DNA of 64,000 nt from Candidatus Methylobacter oryzae (GCF_003994235.2 NZ_RYFG02000121.1:248001-312000); one strand, 5' to 3'. Positions 27,068 to 36,670 are shown, counted from the first letter of the stretch. Numbers and translations are program-made. The notes: generated by a model not told the origin, from the sequence alone.

Positions 27068-27913
27068 ATGATAAGAATCGGCAAAATAAATAAGCTGAAA
27101 GTTGTAAAACAACAAGGCGCTAATGTTTATCTGGATGATGGAGTTTCGGCAAAGGTACTGTTGGCGGACAGAAAGTTGCCCGCAAACTGCCAAGTTGGCG
27201 ATACGCTCGATGTATTTGTTTACGTGGATTCAGAAGGCCATTTGGCGGCCACTACAAAGAAACCATTGGCTCAGGTGGATGATATAGCTTGGCTAAAGGT
27301 AGTGTCGCTTAATTATGTCGGCGCGTTTCTGGATTGGGGCCTGCCTAAAGATTTGCTGGTCCCTTTTAGTGAACAACATCATGAGATGGAAGTAGGGCGG
27401 TCTTACTTAGTCAAGGTGTTTCTTGACGATCAAAGCCGCATTGCGGCAACCACCAAAATAGATAAATTGCTCAGCGACGAAGGCGGTGACTTTGAAGCCG
27501 GCCAAAAAGTTTCATTGATTATTGCCGACAAATCCGACCTGGGCGTTAAAGCTATCATCAACAATAGCTACTGGGGTATGTTGTATCAGAACGAATTGTT
27601 CCAGCCGGTCAGCAAAGGCCAGAAGCTGGACGGTTATATTAAGCAAATACGGGACGACGGTAAAATTGATCTTAGCTTACATCAGCCGGGATACGGCAAG
27701 GTCGTTTCGCTGACCGACAAAATTTTGGCTAAGCTGGAAGCCAATAACGGGGTCTTGATGCTAAGCGATAAAAGCCCGCCGGAAGACATTTATGCCGCGT
27801 TCGGGGTTAGTAAAAAAGTATTTAAACAGGCAATCGGCGCACTCTACAAACAGCAATTAATCATAATTGATAAAAGTGGAATAAAGCTGGCCAATAGCTT
27901 GGATCGCAAATAG
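27068..27913 (+). CDS. CvfB/YitL-like S1-domain RNA-binding protein
   Basis: 281 residues with repeated OB/S1-like folds. An N-terminal S1-like unit (about 1-65, MIRIGKINKLKVVKQQGANV) and the matching VDDIAWLKVVSLNYVGAFLD-WGLPKDLL unit (about 75-140) are followed by a third S1 unit (150-215). A winged-helix end (about 225-280, AFGVSKKVFKQAIGALYKQQ) completes the order typical of CvfB. Members bind RNA and influence virulence or regulation in Gram-positives; the role in Proteobacteria is unclear. Three consecutive units ending in ATT(T)KKP/TTKIDK support internal duplication. Confidence 0.85.
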   Translation: MIRIGKINKLKVVKQQGANVYLDDGVSAKVLLADRKLPANCQVGDTLDVFVYVDSEGHLAATTKKPLAQVDDIAWLKVVSLNYVGAFLDWGLPKDLLVPFSEQHHEMEVGRSYLVKVFLDDQSRIAATTKIDKLLSDEGGDFEAGQKVSLIIADKSDLGVKAIINNSYWGMLYQNELFQPVSKGQKLDGYIKQIRDDGKIDLSLHQPGYGKVVSLTDKILAKLEANNGVLMLSDKSPPEDIYAAFGVSKKVFKQAIGALYKQQLIIIDKSGIKLANSLDRK

Positions 27914-28106
27914 AAGATGGCTTTGAACGTAAGAATTGCGGACATCATTGCCGAATATTCACTGCCTGAGACTAAAGTTTGGCGGGCAATAGCCGACTAA
28001 TACTTAACATTGACTATGCCTTCGTATCGAGCATTAAACAATAAACTTGTTGCGTTTGGCTCTACTGAATACGTTAAATCGTGATAATTAAAACAGGAGA
28101 TTAATC

Positions 28107-28793
28107 ATGACTACTTTTAAATCTTGGTTGCTTGCGTTATCGCTGGTAACTTTTAGTCTGATGACCAATGTGGCAACGGCCGCCGCAATAAAAGTCTCAG
28201 TCAGTTTTCCGAAAGGCAGTGCGGGCGAAAAAATTGCAAAAACATTGCCCACTTCTACCAAAATTTCACCTTGCAACGATATTACAAAAACCGATGCCGT
28301 AACATTTACGGCAGTCTATGACGCAACAAATCCTGCTTCTACTACGGCTGCACCGCTATCTCCTTTGGATCTTCACCTGTTTTTTTATAATCCCGATGCC
28401 GTTAACGGAGCCAATAAATTTTATTCGATCAGCAAGGGGCTTATAGGTGCAACGACGACCGGGGTTTCCGTAACAGCTTATGCTGATGCGGCCGCCATTC
28501 AAGCTGCTATGACGGGAGGCACACTAATTCCCTATTTGGCTGGAGCTAATAATTTCAATACGGCTTCATTTACAGAAGTTGTATTTGGTTCGTCTATTCG
28601 TTTGGATGTCGCAGGAGGAGGTGTTGGTACCGGACTAAATACAGGCACATGGCAATTGATCGGCATTTTGGCCGACTCTGCTACAGTTGATTTTACAGAC
28701 CCTGCTACATGGACTGCTTGGGATGTTGTAACCGTGATGTTTGGTATGCCTTGGAAAGGCACTGCGGCAACAACGCTGGAAACTTGCCAATAA
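28107..28793 (+). CDS. Secreted protein of unknown function
   Basis: 228 residues. A clear signal peptide (LLALSLVTFSLMTNVATAAA) and a strong AGGAGA ribosome-binding site 9 nt before the ATG. The mature part is rich in Thr, Ala and Gly with one Cys near the front (ISPCNDI) and one at the C terminus (LETCQ), which could form a disulphide. It has the alternating polar/hydrophobic character of an extracellular beta protein. I do not recognise a family. It stands alone between the S1 protein and the J-domain gene. Confidence 0.7.
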   Translation: MTTFKSWLLALSLVTFSLMTNVATAAAIKVSVSFPKGSAGEKIAKTLPTSTKISPCNDITKTDAVTFTAVYDATNPASTTAAPLSPLDLHLFFYNPDAVNGANKFYSISKGLIGATTTGVSVTAYADAAAIQAAMTGGTLIPYLAGANNFNTASFTEVVFGSSIRLDVAGGGVGTGLNTGTWQLIGILADSATVDFTDPATWTAWDVVTVMFGMPWKGTAATTLETCQ

Positions 28794-28945
28794 CAAGTTG
28801 TTGAAATTGTTTGGTGGGCATTCTATCTATTTCCCGCCATCCCATAGCATTCACATGGAGGTCGAGTATTTAAAGTAGGTGTATTATGTGATTGTGTGGA
28901 TTAGATACTAAGACATGAAAGCCCATCCGTGGAATTGGAAACTAT

Positions 28946-30052
28946 ATGGCTAAATTCAAAACACATTACGACAGCTTAAACGTATCGCGTAATGCACCTG
29001 TAAGCGTTATCAAAGCCGCTTATAAAGCCCTTTCCCAAAAGTATCATCCGGATAAATACGCAGGCGGGCATGATGAAGCGTTACGGATAATGAAAACTAT
29101 CAACAGCGCTTACGCAGTTTTATCGGATTCCAACAAAAGATCCGAACATGATCAATGGATAGAAAAGCAGGAAAGGGCGCAAGCGCTTAATGAAGCGCAG
29201 CGCATAATGCAAATTGTCTCAAAAAGTTATGCCACACCGTCAGCGGCAGAGGTAGCGCTTAAAAGAAGTTCCTTCTCTCTCTTTTTGGCAACAATCAATA
29301 AATTTTGGAAAAGTATCTGCTCGCTTGTGGACAAGATACAGCTTTTCATTATTCATACCTTAAAAAAACCAAACCGAATTTTTTGGATTGCTAGCATTAT
29401 CGGTATCGTGCTTGTGGTAAGCATCTTTTACGTGCCTGGGTTCAAATCAACGGCAGTAATGGCTCCCCCTGTTAATCAACAAGATATTGCCGAGATTATG
29501 AAAAAGGCCGCGAAGTTTGGTAGAGAAGGTCAAGTGCAGAAAGCACTATCGCTCTATTTGCAGTTGGCGAAACAGGGAAATGCAGACGCACAGTTTAATG
29601 CCGGCTTGATATATGCGAATGGGCAAGGCATTGCCAAAGATGATGAACAAGCGCTTGAGTGGTTTGACAAGGCCGCTAAACAAGGACACAGAGAAGCGCA
29701 AACAAAGCTGGGTTTTATGTATGCGACTGGAAAAGGTGTAGCGCAGAATTATAATCTGGCCGTTTATTGGTGTTATAAGGCGGCTGAACAGGGCGATGTT
29801 ATTGCCCAATATAATCTGGGCATGATGTATTTAAAAGGACAGGGCGTGGTGAAGGATAACAGTCTAGCCGTTGCCTGGCTCAGCAAAGCCGCTGCACAGG
29901 GAGACGCTCGAGCTCAATACAGTTTGGGCGATATGTATGCCAATGGCGTAGGGGTGGCAAAGGATAATATGCAAGCATTGAGTCTGTACCGTAAAGCTGC
30001 AAAGCAGGGTTTGGAGGAAGCGGCCGCGGTTTTGAGACAGTTGGAACGATAA
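28946..30052 (+). CDS. J-domain / transmembrane / Sel1-repeat protein
   Basis: 368 residues. The N-terminal J domain (about 5-70) has the DnaK-activating HPD in QKYHPDKYAGG. After a linker a single membrane helix appears (about 147-167, WIASIIGIVLVVSIFY), then a C-terminal Sel1-like region (about 185-365) with four complete repeats of the ADAQFNAGLIYANGQGIAKD type. The order suggests a membrane-anchored co-chaperone whose J domain recruits DnaK in the cytosol, with Sel1 repeats binding partners, possibly across the membrane. No operon partner is visible. It converges on the GGDEF-EAL gene. Confidence 0.88.
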   Translation: MAKFKTHYDSLNVSRNAPVSVIKAAYKALSQKYHPDKYAGGHDEALRIMKTINSAYAVLSDSNKRSEHDQWIEKQERAQALNEAQRIMQIVSKSYATPSAAEVALKRSSFSLFLATINKFWKSICSLVDKIQLFIIHTLKKPNRIFWIASIIGIVLVVSIFYVPGFKSTAVMAPPVNQQDIAEIMKKAAKFGREGQVQKALSLYLQLAKQGNADAQFNAGLIYANGQGIAKDDEQALEWFDKAAKQGHREAQTKLGFMYATGKGVAQNYNLAVYWCYKAAEQGDVIAQYNLGMMYLKGQGVVKDNSLAVAWLSKAAAQGDARAQYSLGDMYANGVGVAKDNMQALSLYRKAAKQGLEEAAAVLRQLER

Positions 30053-30116
30053 GTTTTGCGTTATTGGCAAGAAAACTACATGAGCTTAGTCGGTGAGTGA
30101 TACCGTAATATTTAAA

Positions 30117-32303
30117 TCAAATCTTCAAAGCTAGCCGCATTTCAGGCAGCGGCATGCTGATGTGATAGCCTTGGGCGAAATTGATGCCCATATCCTTAAG
30201 AGCCTCCCAAATTTCTTGATTCTCGACAAATTCGGCGATAGTAAGAATATCCAGATCCTGGCATAGCCGGGATAAATTACGCACCAAAGCGTAATCCACT
30301 TTAGAGGTCAGAATATTGCGAACAAAGGCGCCATCGATTTTGACATATTCAAAGCGTAATTCACGCAAATAATGAAACGAGTTATAACCGGTGCCGAAAT
30401 CGTCCAAAGCGAAAGCAAAACCTTTCCGGCGCAGATTGGTCAGGAAACGGCGCATATTGGTCATATCGCCGATCGCATCACGTTCAAGTAATTCAAATAC
30501 AATACTTTCAGGAGGAAGTTGCAGTTCCTGACAAAGATCTTCCGCATAGCCTAAAATACCGCGCCCTTGAATTTCTTGTACCGATAAATTGATAAAGATC
30601 TTCGCATTCGATTCCGGAAGATTAGCATCGATACAAGCGCGTTTTGCAGCAAAAGAATTATTAATCATTGCGAGGTCTAGCTCTCGCGCCAAGCCATATT
30701 TTTCAATCGTTTCGATAAATGTCGCCGCCGAAGTTGTCTCTCCTGTCGGTGCTTTAAGCCGGGCCAGCGTTTCAAAGGCATAGAGTTCGCCGGTTTGACA
30801 GTTAACAATCGATTGATAGTAAGGAATAATACGCTTTTCTTTTAATGCCTCGCGCAGATTTTCCGCATTATCCCGCGTTTCACGAATACTGACGCGTTGC
30901 TCCGCTGAGTTAAAGGTACAGACACTGTTTTTGCCTATGTCTTTAGCTTTATACATGGCAAGATCGACGCCTTCCAGCAAATTATCGATAGTTACTCCAT
31001 TAATGGGATAACTGCTCACGCCTATCGAAACGGTCAAATGAAATTGATTGCCTTGTGCTGACGATAGTGCCATTTCCCTTAGCGCACGGCCTATATTTTC
31101 AGCCACTATCCGCGCGCCGTTGGGATCGGTTTCGGTCAGGATAATCGCAAACTCGTCTCCGCCGACACGAGCGCATAAATCGCCTTTACGCGTATGCTCA
31201 AGTAAAACGGTGGCGACGGCGCACAGCGCCGTATCGCCAGTGGGATGGCCATAGGAATCGTTAATGTCTTTAAAGTCGTCCAGATCAAGCATGAGTACGC
31301 TAAACTCATGATGATGACGCTCGGAACGCCCGATTTCATAATGTAAAAGATCGTTAAATTGCCGGCGGTTATGCAGCCCGGTCAGCGGGTCATGCGCCGC
31401 ATAGTATTCCAGTTCTAAAAGCGTGCGCGATAGGACCTTGCTGGAGCCTACAACCATGACCATGACTGCGAGTATGGCGCGAATGACGCTGGCTTCTTGT
31501 GCGGATAGTGTGCTTTCTGCTGCGTAAGCAACGCCTAATAAACCCGCTAAATTGGGTGAATGATCGGCTACGGGGACGCTAATCATACGGATATCTAAAG
31601 CGGTCTTGATTTCGGCTCCGCAATGGATATGAAACTCTTCAATATCCAGCGGCGCGTCGGAAGGCAGGCCAATGCTTTGAAGCATTTGTTTGCTTAATAT
31701 GCCACGGGCTTGCGAACGTATCTCATCCGAGCATGCGCCAAGATAGTACAAGTAGAGCGATAAGCCATTTTCCTCCGCAAACGCGATGTAAAAAAAGTTG
31801 AACGGAAAAATGGAATAAAAATCCGCCAGAATTTCCTGTACAAACTCTTTCCACTGGGAGATATGTTCGTGCGACAGGATAATGCGCTCTAACACCCGGC
31901 TTTGCCGCTCCAACAAGTCCTTTTCAATCAAAACAGATGATAGTTCAAGCAATGTCTGATTAAATTCAATCATCAGATCTTGGATGTGTTGATTGGTAGA
32001 TGCCCATTGATCATTGTATTGCGGAAATAATAAGTCGAGGCTTTTATCCAATCGGGTGCAGGTATTGATAATGTGGGTAATTGTTGGGATCAGGGCAATC
32101 ATGGCTGCGGAGTCGTTTGCCGCCATGGTCGACATAGTTGTTAACAATTTACTGATAACCTCTTGGCGCATGTTCTGGTTAAGTTCGGACAAACTTGTAG
32201 CATAGCGCTGGGCACGTGACTGGTTTTCTAAGATTCCGGCAATTTGGCTGATGACCTTAAGGCGCAAAGTCTCCAAATGAGTTGGTTGCGATAAACTATT
32301 CAT
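30117..32303 (-). CDS. GGDEF-EAL protein with GAF-like sensor region
   Basis: 728 residues. The N-terminal region (about 1-150) is helical and unassigned. A GAF-like segment (150-300, FNFFYIAFAEENGLSLYLYY) is followed by GGDEF (about 310-460) with intact RVGGDEFAI and EAL (about 490-728). The EAL signature is ETL (YAFETLARL), but the metal- and base-related residues I can check are present (NLSVQEI, DDFGTGYNS, VKIDG, AEFVE, QGYHIS). Both synthesis and hydrolysis of c-di-GMP are therefore possible. It starts 2 bp after the ODP-like gene and is surely co-translated with it, so that protein is the likely sensory partner. Confidence 0.92.
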   Translation of the reverse strand: MNSLSQPTHLETLRLKVISQIAGILENQSRAQRYATSLSELNQNMRQEVISKLLTTMSTMAANDSAAMIALIPTITHIINTCTRLDKSLDLLFPQYNDQWASTNQHIQDLMIEFNQTLLELSSVLIEKDLLERQSRVLERIILSHEHISQWKEFVQEILADFYSIFPFNFFYIAFAEENGLSLYLYYLGACSDEIRSQARGILSKQMLQSIGLPSDAPLDIEEFHIHCGAEIKTALDIRMISVPVADHSPNLAGLLGVAYAAESTLSAQEASVIRAILAVMVMVVGSSKVLSRTLLELEYYAAHDPLTGLHNRRQFNDLLHYEIGRSERHHHEFSVLMLDLDDFKDINDSYGHPTGDTALCAVATVLLEHTRKGDLCARVGGDEFAIILTETDPNGARIVAENIGRALREMALSSAQGNQFHLTVSIGVSSYPINGVTIDNLLEGVDLAMYKAKDIGKNSVCTFNSAEQRVSIRETRDNAENLREALKEKRIIPYYQSIVNCQTGELYAFETLARLKAPTGETTSAATFIETIEKYGLARELDLAMINNSFAAKRACIDANLPESNAKIFINLSVQEIQGRGILGYAEDLCQELQLPPESIVFELLERDAIGDMTNMRRFLTNLRRKGFAFALDDFGTGYNSFHYLRELRFEYVKIDGAFVRNILTSKVDYALVRNLSRLCQDLDILTIAEFVENQEIWEALKDMGINFAQGYHISMPLPEMRLALKI

Positions 32304-32305
32304 GC

Positions 32306-33076
32306 TTAATCTTCCTTTGAAAAGCGCCCACCTGATTGCATTAAATCAATGCCGCATTTTAAGTTTTTGAGCCAGCTTAGAAAATCTTGTACCGCATTAC
32401 CTCGGTAAACAGGTCCATGCTGCGGAGCGATCATGGCGATATCCAAGTCGGCAATAGTATCTAGCCAACAGCGTATTGCTTTATTAGAGCACATGTAACG
32501 CCGGTGGAATCCGTCGATATAGGGAATATGAGCAGAGAAGTCGTCTACGAAAGCTTCGTTTTTATCACTAGGCAACATTGCTGCGCCAATATCGCCAGTG
32601 AATAGAATTTTAGAAATAGGATCATATACATTAATTTGCCCTTCGGAGTGTAGAAAATGGGCAGGTACGATTTTTAGTTTGAAATCGGGCGATGGTTCAC
32701 AGTCCATGCCTTCGTTGGGTACGCCGATAAACCGGGCCATATCCTTTAAGCCGTAATGAGGTAAAAAGCGTATCCAAATGCTGGACACATAAACTGGCGA
32801 GTGGCACAGTTCCAACCAAGTCGACAGGCCTCCAACGATGTCAGGGTCTTGATGAGACAGGAAAATAGCTTTGATTTGTTCTGGTCCTACGTAACGCAGC
32901 ATCTCCGCCAGAACGCGGGGCATTACTCCAAAACCGCCTGGATCGAGCAATACCCCGTCATTATGATGCGTGATCAAATATTGATTGGAACGTACCCCGT
33001 CTTCTTCGCCCGGTTCACTTTCATTAAGTAAAATGAAGCGATGATTGGCGGATTCAAACAATTTAATGTTACGCAT
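32306..33076 (-). CDS. ODP-like diiron metallo-beta-lactamase-fold protein (putative O2 sensor)
   Basis: 256 residues, a lone metallo-beta-lactamase domain resembling the diiron domain of flavodiiron proteins. Expected ligands are H75-x-D77-x-D79 (SHQDPD, with Asp for the usual Glu), H143 (FLHSEGQ), D162 (FTGDIG) and H220 (APQHGP). Neither a flavodoxin nor a rubredoxin domain is attached. Related oxygen-binding diiron proteins (ODP) sense O2 in chemotaxis systems. Its tight coupling to a GGDEF-EAL gene suggests that O2 binding tunes c-di-GMP. A hydrolase or O2/NO reductase role cannot be excluded. Confidence 0.82.
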   Translation of the reverse strand: MRNIKLFESANHRFILLNESEPGEEDGVRSNQYLITHHNDGVLLDPGGFGVMPRVLAEMLRYVGPEQIKAIFLSHQDPDIVGGLSTWLELCHSPVYVSSIWIRFLPHYGLKDMARFIGVPNEGMDCEPSPDFKLKIVPAHFLHSEGQINVYDPISKILFTGDIGAAMLPSDKNEAFVDDFSAHIPYIDGFHRRYMCSNKAIRCWLDTIADLDIAMIAPQHGPVYRGNAVQDFLSWLKNLKCGIDLMQSGGRFSKED

Positions 33077-33249
33077 ATTTTCCTTAATTTTTTGCTGGGT
33101 TAGAACTTTATATTTTCCCTAGTTTACTTCAGGTTATTTAAGAAAGTATAGAATCTTTTTAATGCGTAATCAGTTTAAAAAATGTTGTATTGAAGTAAAA
33201 ATTTATAAGCAAAGAACAGTTATTGAACGGCAAATAGGTATGGTATTTA

Positions 33250-34944
33250 CTATTTGCCGGTTTTGTTGCCACTCACTAGGAGCGGTAAGGTGAGAATGGC
33301 CAGGCACGCTAGCCAGATCACCAGTTGATAGTTGGTTGCAGAAAAAATAAAGGCAACGCCAATTCTTTCGGCGATGTTCGGATAAGCAAGGATAAAGTCC
33401 CTACCTATTATGAACGCTTTGGTTTCCCAGATAGTAAGGGTCAAGCTCATAGCCAGTAAGGCATAACCTATTATCTTATCCTGATCCGCTTTGGCATTTT
33501 GGTGGCCTGCCAATTTGTTAATGTCCATAAGCGGCAGCGACCATGAACACTCGGTAATAATGCTGATGATCATTAATCCGAAGATTCCCATAACAGGGAT
33601 ATAAAACGATGGGGTCGGAAAGCTGATATAGCGTCCGTCTATTGCTAAACCAAAAGTTTTATAAACGGCAAATCCGGCAAACAATATGTAGAGCGTATAA
33701 ATCCAGGCGCCAAATTTTGGATCAGCCGCTCGATTGGTCAATAAGCTATAGCCGCGCTGCAATATCAATCCTGCTAAAACGGCGTTTAAGCCCACGGTTA
33801 ATAGTGTCTGGAAACGCTGCCAGTTGCTGTAACTGGTGTACCACAAGTCCCCAGTCATGCTCACCAGTAAGAAGGTAAGGATCTGCGAGAACAGCAAGAA
33901 AATCGCAAGATGCATTGAAGATAATGATTTCAACGGCTTCCAACTGTAAGCGACGATGATTAGGAAAAGCATTGTTGAAAGGATGACAGTGTTGAGCCAA
34001 TCGGGGTTTTCGTACACTAAACCTGTTAAAGGAAAAACCTCTTTACGATCGACCGAGTAAAGTCCCCAGTTTGCCCCGACCACGCCTTCAAGCTCGCTTT
34101 TCCACGATTGATTAAAAGCTTCGACGATGTTGTAATCAAAGCCGTTTTGATTGGCGACCTTGATCAACGCGCGGATGAATTTGGCTTCGTTGACTACGCT
34201 AGGCACAGACCAGCCGCGTTGACGGCCTTCGCCGGGCCAGCCCGATTCGCCGATCAGTATCGGCTTGTTGGGGGCAATCGTATCAGCTTCATGTTGAACT
34301 TGCTTAACAATACGTTCGACATGCTCAGGGGCTTGATCTACGGTGATAGGCTCATCTTCCCAGTAGGGCAGGATGTGGATAGTAATATAATCCACTTCTT
34401 TAATTAACTCTGGGTATTTCATGTATATCGACCATACATCCGCATAAGAGACCGGCTGCTTAACCGAGCGTTTGACCTCTCGTATGTATTCGATCAACGT
34501 TTTAATATCCAGGTCGCCGCGTAATAACACCTCGTTACCGACAATAATCCTTTTGACCACGTCGGGATTGGCATTGGCGGAACGGATGACCTCTGCGACT
34601 TCAGCTTTATTGTCAGCCTTTATAGATCCCAGCCAAGCGCCTTGAATCATCTTTAAGCCATGTTTGCGCGCCAACGCGGGAATGAGCGGCATATTGCCTT
34701 CGGCACTGGCATAAGTGCGTATGGAATGAGTTTTGTCGCTCATTAAACGCAAGTCGTCGTCAATTTGTTCGGGCGTGGGAAATTTTTCATCCAATGGGCC
34801 TTGGCCCTCCCGAAACGGCGCGAAAGATAGGCTATTGAGTTTTCCGGATGGGACGTCCGCTCCGACGTTCTGAGGCAAGTTAGTTGACCAGCCCAACAAG
34901 CCGTTAAGCAAAACGACTAATATAGCGAATGAAGCAATTTTCAT
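33250..34944 (-). CDS. Membrane-anchored GH17 beta-1,3-glucanase/transglycosidase
   Basis: 564 residues. A hydrophobic N-terminus is followed by a GH17 catalytic domain (about 35-310) with the probable acid/base Glu in IVGNEVLLRGD and the nucleophile Glu in ILIGESGWPGEGRQRG. Then come at least seven predicted membrane helices (about 320-560, for example LNTVILSTMLFLIIVAYSW). Bacterial GH17 domains can act as beta-1,3-glucan transferases. The membrane part suggests the domain faces the periplasm and remodels glucan as it is exported. No glycosyltransferase partner is adjacent. Confidence 0.86.
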   Translation of the reverse strand: MKIASFAILVVLLNGLLGWSTNLPQNVGADVPSGKLNSLSFAPFREGQGPLDEKFPTPEQIDDDLRLMSDKTHSIRTYASAEGNMPLIPALARKHGLKMIQGAWLGSIKADNKAEVAEVIRSANANPDVVKRIIVGNEVLLRGDLDIKTLIEYIREVKRSVKQPVSYADVWSIYMKYPELIKEVDYITIHILPYWEDEPITVDQAPEHVERIVKQVQHEADTIAPNKPILIGESGWPGEGRQRGWSVPSVVNEAKFIRALIKVANQNGFDYNIVEAFNQSWKSELEGVVGANWGLYSVDRKEVFPLTGLVYENPDWLNTVILSTMLFLIIVAYSWKPLKSLSSMHLAIFLLFSQILTFLLVSMTGDLWYTSYSNWQRFQTLLTVGLNAVLAGLILQRGYSLLTNRAADPKFGAWIYTLYILFAGFAVYKTFGLAIDGRYISFPTPSFYIPVMGIFGLMIISIITECSWSLPLMDINKLAGHQNAKADQDKIIGYALLAMSLTLTIWETKAFIIGRDFILAYPNIAERIGVAFIFSATNYQLVIWLACLAILTLPLLVSGNKTGK

Positions 34945-35156
34945 AAATGTAAGAGAAGTAACACGAAAGTTTTAAAGACAGGTGTGTGAAATACGCCAAA
35001 TAAGTTGTTATCAATATCATCTCATAATTGCCACTTTTTGAATATGGGCAGCTTTTTTGTGAAGCCGGGGGCGTTGAAAACCGTTTTTCACGGCTTGAAC
35101 TACGCAAATTATCGGCGTTCGGCTAAAATGTGCTTCTTTTTTGTTTTTTTAATGTT

Positions 35157-35756
35157 ATGGCTAAAGATATTCGTATTGAAAGATGCAGCGGCCCTGCTCT
35201 GGAACGGTTTATTCCAGAACTCGCGCGGCTTAGAATCGAAGTGTTTCGAGATTTTCCGTATTTGTACGATGGAGATATCGATTATGAGAAAAAATATTTG
35301 CAGACTTATATCGATTGTCCTGACAGTGTGATCGTCATCGCTTTTGACGGCGATAAAGTGGTCGGTGCATCGACAGCAATTCCGATGAAATATGAAACCG
35401 ATGAATTGAAAAAGCCGTTTCTTGATCATGGTTACAATTTGGACGAGGTTTTTTATTGTAGCGAGTCGGTGTTGGATAAGAGTTATCGCGGCCTAGGCAT
35501 CGGTGTTCGTTTCTTTGAAGAGAGGGAGGCTCACGCCAAAAATTTAGGCGGATTCAAGCATATTTGTTTTTGTTGCGTGGAAAGGCCGGTCGATCATCCT
35601 AGACGGCCGGCTGATTATGTGCCGCTGGACCAATTCTGGAACAAGCGCGGTTATGTCAAACATCCTGAACTTCATACCTCTTATGTTTGGAAAGATCTGG
35701 ATGATGCGAACGAAACCCCTAAACCTATGACTTTTTGGTTAAAACATGAAAGTTAA
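35157..35756 (+). CDS. GNAT acetyltransferase paired with a nitrilase-like protein
   Basis: 199 residues from the ATG at 35157; a GTG at 35130 would add a hydrophobic tail unlike a GNAT start. The GNAT core is visible: DKVVGASTAIPM, then the acetyl-CoA loop region YRGLGIGVRFFEEREAHA and FWNKRGYVKHP. It overlaps the downstream amidohydrolase gene by 11 bp. Bacillus YhcX-type proteins fuse these two modules, so the pair probably acts on one metabolite. The substrate is unknown. Confidence 0.86.
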   Translation: MAKDIRIERCSGPALERFIPELARLRIEVFRDFPYLYDGDIDYEKKYLQTYIDCPDSVIVIAFDGDKVVGASTAIPMKYETDELKKPFLDHGYNLDEVFYCSESVLDKSYRGLGIGVRFFEEREAHAKNLGGFKHICFCCVERPVDHPRRPADYVPLDQFWNKRGYVKHPELHTSYVWKDLDDANETPKPMTFWLKHES

Positions 35757-36618
35757 AATTGCAACGGCCCAATACGACATCGGCTTTTTGGAAAATTGGC
35801 AGCAGTATCAAAGTAAAGCTGAGCGCTGGGTTGCAAAAGCGTCGGAACAGGATGCGAAGATTTTGCTTTTCCCCGAGTACGCCAGCATGGAGCTGGCCTC
35901 GCTATTCGGCGAAGACGTTTATTCATCCTTGAGCAAGCAATTGGCAGCCATGCAGTCGCTGCATAATGACTATTTGTCCTTGTTCCAGGGCTTGGCTAAA
36001 AAATACCGGTGCATTATTCAAGCCGGTACATTCCCGGTGGAAACGGATTCTGCCGTGTATCGAAACAGGGCTTATCTATTTATGCCGGATGGTCAAATCG
36101 ATCATCAGGATAAACTGATGATGACCCGTTTTGAAAACGAGCAGTGGCTGATACAAAAAGGCGATGAATTAAGATACTTCGATACCGATTATGGAAGAAT
36201 CGCCATCAATATTTGCTACGACAGTGAATTTCCAATGCTGGCAAGAAAGCAGGTTGAAGCAGGAGCGAATCTTATTTTAGTGCCGAGTTGCACGGATACG
36301 CTTGCCGGTTATCATCGCGTTAAAATAGGTTGTCAGGCAAGAGCCTTGGAAAATCAATGTTATGTCGTTCAATCAGCCCTGGTAGGCAATGCGCCGTGGT
36401 CTGAAGCCGTAGATGTCAATATCGGCGCGGCGGCTGTCTATACGCCAGTGGATCGCGGATTTCCCGATAACGGTATCTTAGCGGAGGGTAATCTTAATGA
36501 AGTGCAGTGGGTTTTTGCAGAAGTATCACTGAGTGCTTGCGCCACAGTTCGAGAGCAAGGCCAGGTTTTTAATTATAGGGATTGGCCGTTGCAGACCGCA
36601 TTTGCAGGATGCCGATAG
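35746..36618 (+). CDS. Carbon-nitrogen hydrolase (nitrilase superfamily)
   Basis: 290 residues of the nitrilase/omega-amidase fold. The catalytic triad is visible: E44 in LLFPEYASMEL, K123 in HQDKLMMTRFE and C157 in INICYDSEFP. The YDSEFP elbow and the ARALENQCYVVQSA segment are typical. It presumably hydrolyses an amide or carbamoyl substrate in the cytosol, in concert with the acetyltransferase encoded by the overlapping upstream gene. Downstream, palindromic copy C separates it from convergent rpoS. Confidence 0.9.
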   Translation: MKVKIATAQYDIGFLENWQQYQSKAERWVAKASEQDAKILLFPEYASMELASLFGEDVYSSLSKQLAAMQSLHNDYLSLFQGLAKKYRCIIQAGTFPVETDSAVYRNRAYLFMPDGQIDHQDKLMMTRFENEQWLIQKGDELRYFDTDYGRIAINICYDSEFPMLARKQVEAGANLILVPSCTDTLAGYHRVKIGCQARALENQCYVVQSALVGNAPWSEAVDVNIGAAAVYTPVDRGFPDNGILAEGNLNEVQWVFAEVSLSACATVREQGQVFNYRDWPLQTAFAGCR

Positions 36619-36670
36619 CAGGAAACATAAAGTTGTTCTGACGCTGTTCATTTGCTTCTGTATTTCCCCG

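Noticed and set aside
27917-28000. 27-codon ORF after the S1-domain gene
   Set aside because: Too short, no clear ribosome-binding site and no recognisable feature.
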